From the NCBI GenBank assembly GCA_022225965.2, contig JAKJXP020000043.1, positions 1 to 64,000 of the forward strand: a stretch of 64,000 bases of DNA, in the 5' to 3' direction. The notes below the pieces were generated by a model, which saw only the letters and a program-made list of their open reading frames with translations, was not told the DNA's origin and searched no databases. How positions within the stretch are numbered: the stretch's first letter is position 1; each line of letters opens with the position of its first letter. Shown here piece by piece: positions 37,761 through 50,683 of this stretch. This DNA is from Diatrype stigma. Lineage: Eukaryota > Ascomycota > Sordariomycetes > Xylariales > Diatrypaceae. The position numbers and the translations under genes were made by a program.

Positions 37761-38514
37761 GTGCGCTTTGATGATAAACTTAGGTACGATCGAATCTGGG
37801 GTTATTCTTCCTATCTAGGTGGTGGTCCCCTTCGAAAGCCATACATACGGCGATAGGGGTTCCCCGTGATCACGTGGGTGCATGTCAAGTATCTGCTTAC
37901 GGTGACGAGTGTCAGCGTTGAGAATTATGGTACGGAATGTACCTCGGCCCCCTCGCTACAGTATTTTGTGAACAAGGGGTCAACCAACCAACGCATCTAG
38001 AAAATAAGCCACAGACAATTGTCGGCCATGATTGGACACTGCTTGCTGTACTTATAGGGCCCCCCCCCCTAGTGGATATCCAAAGCTTGTCTCTTTGCTT
38101 CTTGGTATACTGACGCCTCATCCAATCATCAGGCCCACGGGTTGCGGAATAGAGCCGGCCGCTGCTGCAACCTGCCGAAAAGCTAGCTGTATATGGTTAA
38201 TCGACCGGCCGAGGTCTCGCATCGTGACCTGCGATGCTGAGGCCTACGTACGATCAGAAGCATGCACGTTGAGCCCGCTGGCCGGCTGATTCGGCACCCA
38301 GTCTTGCATACGAAGATACAGTAAAAACATATAAACATAATGACATTTACTTTTCCTTGCTTACACCTCTTGTTGGAACGGGTATTTGAGAGGGGTGAGC
38401 ACGGAGTCATGAACAGAGTTGTCAATTACCGTATACAGTACACACGAAACCTTCAACCCAATAAAGCGGTTCTTTCCTTTGGAGAATCCAAGATTTCTCG
38501 TCTTGTCCATCATC
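37761..38514. other. Intergenic between glucosidase and phosphatase genes
   Basis: No supported gene. Contains a run of about ten C (near 38060-38070). The phosphatase promoter is presumably in the last few hundred bases. Confidence 0.5.
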
Positions 38515-40193
38515 ATGAACAGCTTTCCTAAGGCCCTTAATGGGTGTTTATTCTTGGCTATCTGTGTCGCGGCAAAAGCCAGCTTACCCCCAAAACCAGC
38601 AGACCTAACGACCCCAGTACAACAGCGTATCGCAATACATGGACCCAATTGTTAGTCATGATGCGAGCCGTATGTCCACTCAGTCTTGGAGTGAACCAGT
38701 GCTAATATATATATGCCCCTACCTACCAGCCGTATCGATCGGGTGGAACACATACAAGGAGCCGGACGAGTCGTGCGTCGAATACGGAACTTCTAGCGAT
38801 GGCCTAACGGAACGAGCGTGCTCGAGCTCCCCGGCGATCACCTACGAGACGTCGCGCACCTACTTCAACACCGTGACGCTGGCGGACCTCGCCCCCGCCA
38901 GCACGTACTACTACCAGATCGTCTCCACGAACTCGAGCGTGGAGCACTTCCTCAGCCCCCGCGCGCCAGGCGACCGGACCGCGTTCGCGCTGAGCGCCGT
39001 CCCGGACCTCGGCGTCTACGGGGCCGACGGGTACACGATCGACATGGACTTGAGCCGGCGGGACACGATCCCGGAGGTGGAGCCGTCGCTGAACCACACG
39101 ACGATCGGGCGGCTGGCGACGGATGCGGGTGTGGATGGGTACGCGGATGGTAAAGGCTACGAGCTCGTCGTGCACCCCGGGGACCTGGCGTACGCCGATG
39201 ACTGGTACCTGAGGGCTAAGAACCTGCTTGACGGCGAGTCCGCCTTCCAAGCCATCCTCGAGCAGTTCTACGGCCAGCAGCTCAAGCCTATCGCTGCGCG
39301 CAAACCCTACATGACCAGCCCGGGCAACCACGAAGCCGCCTGTCAGGAGATCCCGTACACCACTGGTCTGTGCCCCGAGGGCCAGAGGAATTTCACTGAC
39401 TTCTTGAGCCGCTTCGAGGGCATGATGCCCGATACATTCCCGTCTACGTCAGCGGACGAAGTGGCAAGGGTTAATGCGAACAAGGCGAAGGTGCTGGCGA
39501 ACCCGCCCTTTTGGTACTCGTTCGAGTACGGCAGTAGGCAGCTCCCAGTTATAACTCTATGCTTTCTTTCGGTCGGCTAATCCTACCGGTTGATACCCTC
39601 TAGTGTTGCATTTCGTCATGATCAACACTGAGACCGACTTTCCCTCGGCACCCGACGGCCCCGGCGGCTCGGCCGGTCTTGGCAGCGGACCCTTCGGCGC
39701 CCCGAACCAGCAGCTGGAATTCCTAGAAGCGGACCTCGCCTCGGTCGATCGGACGGTAACACCCTGGCTCGTCGTCGCAGGCCACCGGCCCTGGTACACG
39801 ACGAGCGGCGGGGGCGCGTGCGCGCCGTGCCAGGCAGCCTTCGAGCCACTGCTCAACAAGTACGGCGTTGACCTCGCCCTGTTCGGGCACGTGCACAACT
39901 CGCAGCGGTTCCAGCCCGTTGCGAACGGTACGGCGGATCCCCGGGGCCTCGACGACCCCGCCGCCCCGATGTATATCGTAGCGGGCGGGGCGGGGAATAT
40001 CGAGGGGCTGAGCAGCGTCGGGTCGAGGCAGGCCTTCAACGCGTTCGCGTACGCCGACGACTTCAGCTATGCGAAGGTGGCCTTCCTCGACGCCAACCAC
40101 CTGCAGGTGGACTTCATCCGGTCCAGCACCGGCGAGGTCCTGGATACGTCCACGCTGTTCAAGTCGCATGCCGTGCCATTTCCTCGCCAGTGA
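38515..40193 (+). CDS. Secreted purple acid phosphatase (metallophosphoesterase)
   Basis: Three exons, 38515-38650, 38730-39533 and 39604-40193, give 509 residues. Both introns (79 and 70 bp) carry GCTAAT branch sites. The N-terminus is a signal peptide (hydrophobic core GCLFLAICVAA). An N-terminal fibronectin-like region includes VSIGWNTYK. The five metal-binding blocks of purple acid phosphatases are all present: DLG (Asp138), GDLAY (Asp197, Tyr200), GNHE (Asn245), AGHRPWY (His374) and GHVH (His409, His411). The Tyr is the iron ligand that gives the purple colour. The enzyme would release phosphate from organic phosphomonoesters outside the cell. The start is the ATG directly before the signal peptide; the exon 2/3 join restores the FEYGM-HFVMINTETDF segment typical of fungal members. 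Confidence 0.92.
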
Positions 40194-40986
40194 TTCTTAT
40201 GTTCGGCGCGCGGATTGGCTACACACACCTCTTGTCCATTGTACCTAGTAGTTACCCAGTACCCATAACATAATAATAATGTAGGTATCTACGTATCCCC
40301 TTGTCTGAATCTGAATGCATGCGGCCCTGTAAGGCAAAGTCGAGCTCGTTACGGCATGGTTGGGTGCGTTCTACGCGTTGATAGGTGCAGCTAGAGTTGA
40401 GCCTCCCCCGCCGATTCAGGGGTCGTATCCTGGCGTATCAATTTCCGCCAATCAAGTCGGGGCCCCGCCGGCTGGCCCCCCTTATAGATGTTCGGCGTAT
40501 TGCTCGCTAGTCTCCTTCTACAGTAATCACCGTCCTTAATCACTTTCCACACGGGGATGTATTGGGCTATTATGCACGAGAAATCGGAGTATGAAGCAAT
40601 CAGGTCTAGAATTTAAACGCATTGCCTACCTTGCCTTGCTGTGAACTATACCACCGAGACTAGATCTGTAAGCCTGTTTTCGGGAGTGGGACCTCCGCTT
40701 CCGTAGCACCCCGTCCTCAAATCTTGATCTTAAGCATACCATGGTGCTGATTCGAGGATCTCAGTAGGGAAGATTTCCCTGTGGCGTGGGTTCCTCGCTG
40801 CGTTGCATTGGAGGTTGTGGATGTATCGGCGTTTTGATCATATCCTATATTCTGAGAACACAAGATATAAGCCATGAACATCTCATGATGCCGTGATGGT
40901 CAAGTAGAACCTTTGTTGCAAGATCGTATTACTCTTAGGTTTTGTCAAGTTCATTATTATTATACCCCCAGGACCCGACGAGAATA
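40194..40986. other. Intergenic between phosphatase and pectate lyase genes
   Basis: No supported gene. An ATA/ATG-rich patch (about 40265-40285) and the pectate lyase promoter region lie here. No TATA box was identified with confidence. Confidence 0.5.
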
Positions 40987-42275
40987 ATGAAGTTCGGACT
41001 GTCCATTTCGCTCCTAGCTGGCCTTGCCGCTGCCACACCGACTCCGACTGAGAATGACACGGTAGACCGCCGAACAGTCCAGAAGAGGGCGGCGATGACG
41101 GATGCGTGCAATATCGGTTTCTGCACGCAGAACGGCGGGCAAGTTCCCATATGGTGGATAAGCTTGCAATCACGCCATGTCTAACATTGCTTGATGTAGC
41201 ACTACCGGAGGTACGGGTGGCACTACGACGACCGTTGCAGATCTAGCTGGGTTCACGGCAGCGGTGGGAGCCGATGGCCCCGCCGTCGTCATCCTTGATG
41301 GCGCCATCTCCGGCGCGGCCAAGGTCCAGATCACATCTGATAAAACCATCATTGGGAATCCCGGCTCCAGTATGCCCCCATTCACATGCGACTTAGATAA
41401 GGGAAGCTGTGTTACTAATACCTGTAGGCTTGACCGGCGTCGGACTGACGATCCTCGGCCAGAAGAACGTCATTGTCCGGAACATGAAGATCTCTAAAGT
41501 CTTGGCCGACTACGGAGACGGCATCACCGTACAGGCATCCTCGAACATTTGGATCGATTCCTGCGACATATCGGCGGACCTCGACCACGATAAAGACTAT
41601 TACGACGGGTTAATCGACATCGTCCATGCTTCAGAATGGGTGACTGTCTCGAACACCTACATGCATGACCACGTAAGTCGGACGGCTTAACTTTCATACG
41701 CCAATACTCGACACGTCACATGATACTAAACTATAGCATACGTAGTGGAAGGGGTCTCTCGTCGGCCACTCGAACAACAACGGAGATGAGGATACCGGCC
41801 ATCTCCACGTAACCTACGCGGGTGTGTGGTTCGACAACATCAACAGCCGCACGCCTATGTACAGATTTGGCGAGGGACACATCTTCAAGTAAGCGCATCC
41901 CACCCACCCATCACCACCCATATATCCATCCCCTGATCACCCACCGATCTCAATTCTGATCGATTATACCTAACTCGACCTCTACCTAGCTGCTTCCTCT
42001 CCAACCTGCTTGACACGGGTATCAACACGCGCGCGTACGCGCAGCTCCTGATCGAGAGCTCGACGTTCGAGAACCCGCCCATCAAGGCCATCTTCAGCAA
42101 CGACAACGGCGGGCTGGGCGGTGCCGTCGTTAATGACGTCGACCTCGGCGACGGCGGTGAGAACCAGGCCCCCGCCGGCACCCTGACGTCGGTCCCGTAC
42201 GACTACGACTTGCTCGGCTCGACCAACGTCAAGAGCCACGTGATGGCCAATGCTGGCCAGGTTCTGACGTTCTGA
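40987..42275 (+). CDS. Secreted pectate lyase (polysaccharide lyase family 1)
   Basis: Five exons, 40987-41138, 41200-41369, 41428-41672, 41746-41888 and 41990-42275, give 331 residues. The N-terminal signal peptide is followed by a probable KR propeptide site (QKR near 37), then ACNIGFCTQNG as in fungal pectate lyases. Later blocks are DKTIIG, WIDSCDIS, DGLIDIVHASEWVTVS, HDHWKGSLVGH and SRTPMYRFG, which carries the Arg pair used in catalysis by PL1 enzymes. They cleave de-esterified pectin by beta-elimination with calcium. Intron 1 begins GCAAGT, making it a GC-AG intron; the others are GT-AG with clear CTAAC/ACTAA branch sites. The fourth intron's acceptor is the second AG, because the first would bring a TAG into frame. 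Confidence 0.92.
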
Positions 42276-43321
42276 TCCGTAGGCCTATGGCCTCGGTAGA
42301 TAATGACTTACAAGGCCTGGGCCTCACGTAGGGTAGGCAAAGACATATAGTTTCCTTTTCTGGCTTTAGGGGATCGTGTTTCCGACTTGGGCAATCAGGC
42401 TAACTGAAGGATGTAGCAGAATCTATGATGTTAGCATCCTGGACTGGATGTACCAGCCGATTCTTACTTGGTTTTCACTGTATCCAATGTCTCATTGAGA
42501 CTATGAGCTTTAGCCCCTTTTCCAAAGCTTTTGCCATGAAGTGATGACGTATCGAGAAGTACACATCTACCCATTTGACTTAATTTGGGTCATATGGGCA
42601 TCTAATATCAGGGTTCAGCCCCTATCCAGTTCAGCTCGGCTAGTATCTCGTTATTCCCCCCGCATATGTCTTAGTAACTATTGTCTCACAACCCTTATCT
42701 ATCATATGTCAAGGAGATATGCATGTTATGCGGCTTCGTTATCGGACGAATCATATGAGCATGCTGACGCTGCTGCTGGTAGATCAACGGCGTAGCGTCG
42801 TATCCGTGGTCAACGGCAAGGTCTATATCCATATCACCTATGTAGGTACTTAGGTAGATAATGTAGGCATCTCAGTGCGACCGTACCTACATGTTATCTA
42901 ATCATGAACAAGATCTTGAGGGAAACGGATGTAACCCTCATCTCACCTCACTTCACCTCGTCTCGTCTCGTCTCATTTCCTTCGCAAGACCAAGCACAAA
43001 TAACTAATCCACCTCATCATACATTGATTAATGCGAAGAGGAAAGGGGACCTATTCATACATAAAACCAATCTGCATGAATATATCTAGGAGGTAGTATA
43101 TTGTTACAGCCATTCAATCCTGTCGGTGTTACCATTAATACCTAACCCAATCTAACCCTCGTTCTTGATAGGTATGTGTCTTATGCACTAGCTATTTTCA
43201 ATCTCGTACATTACTCAAGACGTTCATGTGTTCATGTACCAATAAGGCGACGCAAAGTGGTCTATCGATATAACTACTTATATACTTACTCACATGCATA
43301 TTGTAAGCAAGTCGACAGAGG
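42276..43321. other. Intergenic between pectate lyase and permease genes
   Basis: No supported gene. Contains TAGGTA-type words (about 42840-42895) and a CACCTC/GTCTC repeat (about 42935-42975). Frames are 84 codons or shorter and lack protein character. Confidence 0.5.
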
Positions 43322-46274
43322 ATGACGCAACAACAAGACGCGGGGGCTGAGGTTCACCGTCACCACCACCAGATGGTCGAATTCGGCGACGGCGACGGCG
43401 ACGTGCATGTCACCTCGCTCCTCACAGATCCCAAGGAGCATGCCGCCGTATTAGGCCAAGACGCAACTCTGGACGAGAAGACCCTCGGGGCTTTGGGGTA
43501 CAAGCAGGAGTTTAAACGGTGCGGTTTCCTGAATGGCTCCTTTTCATCCATCCATCTACCATTTCTCCGCCACTCCTTCGTGTCCTGCTAGTGTCCCAAA
43601 ATGTCCATCACGTGCTGGTACAATCTATTGTCTGCCGAACAATCTACTTACCCACCTGCATATTCACATTTCTCCTGATTCGATCATTACCTAGTCCTAG
43701 TCAAGCTTCTTCCTAACCGCCACTTCCACTACTTCTTTCCTTACCTAGGTCAACCTCCTTTACCTACCCCTTTACCCAGTTCCCATTGTCCGTAACATGC
43801 ATAAATCCGTGGTCAATCTAGATCATAACCATGATTAATATAATACCCCCCTTTGTAGGGACTTCACCCTCTTCGAGTCCTTCAGCGTGTCCTTTAGCGT
43901 GTTAGGCCTGCTGCCCTCGATCGCCTCCACCATCGGCTACAGCTTCGGATACGCCGGCACGGCCGGCGCCGTCTGGGGCTGGCTCGTCGCCTCCCTCCTT
44001 ATCCAAGCCACCGCTTTCAGCATGGCCGAGCTATGCTCTAGCATGCCCACCGCTGGAGGCCTCTACTACGCCGCCGCCGCCCTCGCCCCCGAGGGCTGGG
44101 GACCCCTGGCGAGCTGGATCGTTGGATGGTGAGCTTTCGTTTACCTATTCTATATTTGCAGTTGGGGTTTAGGTTGGAATGTATTGGCTTAGCTTAGTTC
44201 CTCTGAGTTGGTTTCTGGTTGTTCGTGTTGTCTTTCTTCTTCCCCCCTTACTCTAGTTTGCCCTCCCCACTCACCTGTACGCGATCGAGCGGTAAATAGC
44301 GGGGCAAAAGTGGAAAAGGGGTAAAAATGGGGAGGGGCGGCTCGCCATGTTCTCTGTATTCGTCGTATGTCTGACGAACAGCAACTAACATCATTGAGGT
44401 CAAATTTCTGCGGTTTCGTGACTGGACCTTGTTCGGTTAACTACGCCCTTGGTAGGTCTTCCAGAAATGGTTTATATTCGGGCTCAGGAAATACGTCTCT
44501 GATGGTACCGTTAAATGCATGTTGCTAACTTCTCCCGTACATTCTAAAAAAGCATCGATGATCATTACATGTGGCACTATTTCTAATCCTGACTACGTTC
44601 CGGAGACATGGCACACGTACTTGGTGCTGCTGCTCGTCCTCTTTATCGATGGCCTGTTCACCACGCAGTCGACCCGATTCATCGGGCAGCTCAACAAGGT
44701 CGGAACCGTGTTCAACGTCGTCATCGTTCTAGTTTTCATTGTCTGGTTTCCTGTCGGCAGCATCAATACGCCGAAGACGAGCGACAGTAGGAAGGTCTGG
44801 ACGAACTTCGAAAACGGTACGGACTGGCCTATCGGCTGGGCTATGATCATGGGTTCGTCTCTTTTTTTCTGCCTTTGAGTGCCGTCTCTCAGGGCTTAGA
44901 TCGGCCTTACTAGGGGCTTTGATCCTGGTTCTGACTGGTTTCCCTTCTTAGGTTTCCTAACGACCATTTGGACTATGAGCGGGTGAGTAAACAATCCCAG
45001 TGAACCTCCACCCCAGTATACGAGTTCTACGAATGGGATACATAGGCTACTCGAAATCTACCCATCAACGCGAACCTGTATCTAACCACACTGTGCTACA
45101 ATCCACGACTGCTTTGCATCTAAATAGCTACGATGCGCCCTTCCACCTCGCCGAGGAGTGCAGCAACGCCAACGTGGCCTCGCCGCGCGCCATCGTGATT
45201 ACGGCACAGCTGGGCTTCTACCTGGGCTGGGCCGTGATCCTGGTGATGGCTTACACGGTAACGGATCTGACTGCTGTCATGTCAGGGGCACAGCCATTCG
45301 GCGTTCTGTGCGAGCAGGTTCTCGGCCGCCGCGCCGGGCTCGCCCTCTTCGGCCTCAATATCGCCGCCCAGTTCTTCGTCGGCGAGGGCTGCACCATCAC
45401 GGCCACCCGCGTCGTCTTTGCCTTCGCCCGCGATGGTGCCCTGCCCGGAAGTCGCTTCTGGAGCCGCGTCGATTCCCGCACCCGCACCCCGGTGATCGCC
45501 ACGTGGGGCGTCCTCGCCGTCGCCGCCCTGCTAGGCCTGCTGTCCTTCGCGGGCCCGGTGGCTATCGGCGCCGTGTTTAGCATTGGTATGTTATACCATG
45601 TCATGTTCTCCCGACTCCTGGCGCTTTTTATTCCCTGTGGCTACTTTTTAACTCGAAATGGCTTTTCTCTTGTTGGCTTCGCTAACGGTTGAGACGTGGG
45701 ATTGGAACAGGCGCAATCGCCCAATACACGGCGTTCACGGGCCCGATAGCCCTGAAACTGTTCATGGGACGGGGCAAATTCAGGAGGGGTGAGTATTTCT
45801 TGCATGTCTTATACCAGCACTTATCATTTCCTCACCACACCAAGTACTCCTGCAATCCGGTCCGTATCCTGCTACGTAAGACAGATTGATATACTAACTG
45901 TTTGTTCTGTAGGCCCCTGGTACCTAGGCCGGTGGTCCCGGCCAACCAACGCCGTCGCCTGTGCCTGGTGGCTCCTTATCGTCCCGGCCCTCTGTTTCCC
46001 CGCTGCGCGGGGTGTCGACCTCGTCCCCCAGACCATGAATTGGACATGTTTGATTTATGGCGGCGCCATGCTGCTCGCTATGGTTTACTATGCCATTAGC
46101 GCGCGAACATGGTTCAAGGGCCCTCGTATCAACTTAGATCATGCTCGTGGTCCTAAGCCCGGTCATGAATCTGGCCCACGGGTGCTCGAGGGTCGCGATG
46201 CCCAGGATCCAGACGACGGGGGCGACGGTAGTACGGGCGGTGCGGAGAAGAAGGTGGTTGGGTCGGTTGTCTGA
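43322..46274 (+). CDS. APC-superfamily amino-acid/GABA/choline-type permease
   Basis: Eight exons: 43322-43518, 43859-44128, 44399-44451, 44553-44852, 44952-44982, 45128-45585, 45711-45788 and 45913-46274, giving 582 residues. The N-terminus is hydrophilic and His/Asp-rich. The body has about twelve hydrophobic segments. Recognisable blocks are DFTLFESFSVSFSVLGLLPSI, EL-x-SSMPTAGGLYYA, WSNFCGFVTGPCSVNYAL, the loop SGYDAPFHLAEECSNA and IVITAQLGF. These place it in the fungal GABA/choline permease group of the APC superfamily, which imports small nitrogen compounds across the plasma membrane by proton symport. Substrate cannot be assigned. Introns 1 (340 bp) and 2 (270 bp) are long for this window, and the first donor (GTGCGG) is weak, so the first exon is the least certain. 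Confidence 0.88.
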
Positions 46275-49200
46275 TTTCGGGTCATTCAGATGGGGATATG
46301 GACCTACCTCGGGCTGCTATGTAAGTACTTGAGTAGGTAAATAGAAATGGTCTGTGGTTGAGCGGCTTCTAGTGAATGAAGGGGCGGGCGAGGCGAGTCG
46401 GTGGATTGACATCAACCATCATGGGCGTGTCGGATGATGATGCATAGCTGAGGCTGAGATATGGCGACCTTTTTAAGCAGTATAAAATACTCAAAGAGCG
46501 AAGTGCAGGGTCATTTTTGTTGATCAAATTATGGATGGGTAGGTCTATTATTGTCCAACGCCTGTAAGGGGGGATGTTGCCATCGTGCGTACAAACGTTG
46601 TTTTTATCTAGTCGCTAGAATATAAGCAGACCGGCAACGAATCCGAAATTGCCATAATGAGAAACAGTAAAAGTTCCCAGGTATTCCCTTCAGACCATAT
46701 CAAGAGAGGTTGTGCATTTCTTGTATCCCAGTGCAAGTAGGATCATGTCATATCGTAAAGCGTCTTGGACACAAGTTGAGGGACTACTTCTTACCCTCAA
46801 CGTATGGCGCTTGTGTAATGATGCATGAAGACTCAAGTTAGCGGAAATAAAAAGTGTACGTATAATTTCATGGCAAGTATTCGTTCATTCCACAACTAGG
46901 ACCGTTAAGAAATACGTATTCGTTTCGGGTTGTCTAGATAGAGCGTCCGTCCAAAGTGTTTCTTTTTTCTAGAAAGCAATATGATTCATTACTTATTGGT
47001 TAAGGTTGGTTATTCCCACTGCATACATCTCATCTTACTTTGATAAAGCTCATGCAGTCCCACCACCTCATTACTACGTCGTCTAATGGAGTGGTGATGT
47101 AGTTATTTTTGGCCGTGTGACTCGTGCCCCCTGCACTTACATCACTACATTGTGAAAATGACCACGCATCATCACCCACAGCTTCCAGGCTCAGCTGATG
47201 ATGGCTGCCTATATTTTCAAGACATGATAATTCCATCTGGGGTATGTGGTAGCTGTAGGTCCCGGGAACGTGCATCGCCCGCCAACTCTACCGAGGCTAT
47301 GGTATGAACACACATGAAACTTCCGAGGACGAAGTAGTTGGACTAATTTCTTACGTTCCGCACTTCGGTAGACAGTCCATTTTGGATATATGTAGTGATA
47401 ATCACATTGCATATACCAGTTCTAAGACCAATCGAACAAGAGGCATGTGTGACATCCTATCGAAAGCTTGAGTCGGACAGTGGCCATCAAGAATCAAGAT
47501 ATCAAACAAGGCAGCATTGTCTTACTAAAGCAGCAACTACCATGCTTATTCTATGAAAGCACTTAGGTGATTAGCATTATTGCATGCCGCATTGCTCAAC
47601 TTTCCAATGCCTAGCACTCAGATGAGAAATGAGGGAAGACCGATTCCTGATTTACAAATTTCCCAACATGGACTGCATATACGCATGCATACTGCTAACC
47701 CCTAGGCACGAAATTAACATGTAGTTAACTAACTAACCAACGCCCACGCATACGTACGTGGGGTTTGTAAGGCTGGCCAGAAGGGCCCAGAACAGGATAA
47801 GCAAATATGTTAATCCCCCCCGGATTCGAGCGCCACAATATCGATTATCCCTCGCTAGCTGACCGGGAGCGCATCCGGGTATGCCCATCTCGTTCTTTAG
47901 TGCCGAATTTGTATCGATATAGACCAGTTACTGCAATTTACAGTTAACAGTTACAAGTTCTGCTCACACAGTCCCGTTGCGACTTGCGGGCCGTCAGCAG
48001 CTAGCCGCCCCCTTTCTTGTGGGGGCTTGCAGCATGCGGCGCGCGGGCAGAGCAGTCGTACGTTTATGAGACAAGTTTTCCTTGCTTCGCTGTCGATTGG
48101 AATAATACACAGCACATGGCCATACAGCTATGTCCTGCAAACACCCTTGCTGACCAGGCACATCCTGGTTGTGCCGAGGGGTTCCATTCGGCTTGATTGG
48201 ACCGCGATCCATTGCCGGGATATATTGGACCAATCGTATTATTGTGGCCTTCTGCAAGGTCGTTGCTCCAATTTGGCCAGCACCGGAACTCGACGAAGGC
48301 GTGGTGGGTTTCCCTTCTGACTTATGATTGCTATGCCGCTTTTGTTATTTGACCATATCTACGAATCGACATGATCGTACCGTAGTTAGCCCCCTCCCTT
48401 CCGATCTCGTATAGCTATAGCCAGCACTGGTCTGTGGTCCAGAGTGTTTGCTGTATGCCGGACAACTCCATACTAAGTACATCTTTGCTCGAGATATACT
48501 GAAAGACTACCTACGTAGCCACAGAGGTGCCAGCATCCCTTCGGCCCAGCACTTCCAAGGCAAACCTATCATTCCATCCTCCCATATAGTGGTGTAACCC
48601 TAGACAAACGTGATGCACAGAAGCACCAGGATATTCCGGGAATATAAGCGTGAGCGTGTCTCAATCGAAGCTGGCTGAGGAAGAAGGAACCCGTCCCTGC
48701 CTAGCCTCCTCGATCAGTAGCCATATGGCTTTCGTGCCCGTGGCGAAATGCTTTCGCCGGCCAACATCAGACGATGTGGCTGGCGGATATCTTCTTGCCG
48801 GGAGGCCTTTCGTCGTCGTCGAATGGTTTCCCCATGAGGAGAAGATGCTGAGAGGGACTACCAAGCCGCTATTCTCACGATCATGAGTTCGTGGTGGGCG
48901 GTCAGCAGCCACAGCAAGCAAGCTGAGAAGAGTGAGGTTAGGTTATTTGTTATCAAGGTGTCATGACGATCACAATCTATGGACAGAAGAAAAGATCAAA
49001 ACAAGAAGCATACGTAGTTGGCTTGCGTTTTGATGCAAGCCGAGCGCTTCTCCTCGAGGCTGGGATAGCTGTGAATGCATATTGCTCTTTCTTTGGCTGG
49101 ACCTCTTCCGAGACCTCAAAATGGGCTCATGCAAGCCATTACTACTGTTACGGAACAACGTGACCAGCCGCTTGTGTCGTTGGTGTATGTACATATAGTT

Positions 49201-50532
49201 TTGCAACGTTGTAGTATGCGGACAACCGCTAGAAAGAGAGCACGGGAGTAAATGCGTTGCTGGAGATAGTCAGTATATAGCCACACCTGGATGACGATCC
49301 GAATGGCTTGCATAGACCTGACCTGACTTGCACTGTATTATGCCATGATTCGATGTCGAGAGTCGTGGCTATACTGTCATGGTCCGTCCTGAATCCCCAT
49401 CTGGGGACAACAAGCCGTTGACTTGACCCATGAAAATACCGGCGATTTGATCTCGGGAATCCTCAAGGGTACATCTTCCTGAACCCTAACTCATGTATCG
49501 AGGGCGGTTGATAGCTAACATGGCACTGCTTACGCCTCTGAATTCACTTTAAATGCGTCTCGAAGGGCTTTGCGCTAAAAGTTTTGCTTGTAGAGGCGGT
49601 CTAGGAAGCCCCAAGGTGACGATGCACATCTTCGTCGTCCTTTATTTCTTAGTGCCTGGCTGAGATCCTGTGGCGTAGAAGGATCTTACTCGGATACTAC
49701 TGCCGCACTGTATCTCATTCGTCAGAACGCAATGCAACGTCTTGGGTATCAATGGGTTTTAGTCATGCAATGGTAGGCTGCAAGTCATGGGCCAGATCAG
49801 AACCTGCGTGTGTACCTTGGGTGATGCCAAGATTTTCCCCAGGCTGAACGAACACCGAGTGCATATAGCGATGCTATACTATGCCATCCCATGCCACCAA
49901 CCGACATCGCGTATGGCAGCCGACTCCCGAACGGAGTCATTATTTGATATGCTGTCCTGGCCGAGTTCAGATACTATATGGTACTGCAGCCTCCGACGTC
50001 ATTTGCTCCCGTCCGTGCGTCGTCTCCACGCTGGTAAACAGAATGCGAGCCCCTTTTACCTCATCTCCGGTCTCTGGTTCGTCTTCATATCCTGTCATGG
50101 CCTGTCGTAGCGGTCTAAAATCTTGAAGTGCAGCCAACAGACGCCGATGGATGCAATGTCGTTGGGTTCTGCATTTTGTAGATCCTTTTGATTTTTTTCT
50201 CCGGGTAATATGAAGATTGGACGTTGGAAATTAGTGCGCGGCTGAGCTGACCATCGCCCAATAGTGTCCACCACTCCAGGATCTAACCCTACACCGTCGA
50301 CTTGTACAACTGTCGATCGACTACCATCTTGGGATACATGGCTGTAGCTAGCATGGGAGGCTATCAAGGAATCGGCGACAACGACGACGTACTTCATTTT
50401 TGTCGCGATCATTGTGGCCATCGGACGATGCGGCTTCTCGATGCGTGAAGGGCCGTTCCAGCTCATCTCTAGAGGCGGCCCATTATGGGGACGCCTGGTC
50501 TTCTCATGGCCGGATTCTCCTCGCCTAAGAAG
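46275..50532. other. Gene-poor block between permease and hydrophobin
   Basis: About 4.3 kb with only short overlapping frames. The longest, 168 codons on the minus strand at 50095-50601, overlaps the hydrophobin promoter and shows no domain. No tRNA, repeat family or mobile element was recognised. Confidence 0.5.
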
Positions 50533-50540
50533 TATAAATA
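50533..50540 (+). promoter_or_regulatory. TATA box (TATAAATA) of the hydrophobin gene
   Basis: A perfect TATAAATA lies 143 bp before the hydrophobin ATG. A C-rich run and then a CA/CT-rich leader follow, as in strongly expressed fungal secretory genes. Assigned by sequence and position. Confidence 0.6.
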
Positions 50541-50683
50541 CCCCCCCTATGTTCCTGCTTTTTAGGTGAAATTCCTCCATCATCAGCACCAACCAGCACA
50601 AGCATCGCCCATCACCTCTTCTATCCCTTTGGATATATCAAAGCTCAAACGTTTCTCAGAAACCTTGCTTTAACAACCTCAAA

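Noticed and set aside
47820..47885. tRNA-like segment on the minus strand ending CTCGAATCC
   Set aside because: The T-loop consensus is imperfect and stems do not pair; not supported as a tRNA.
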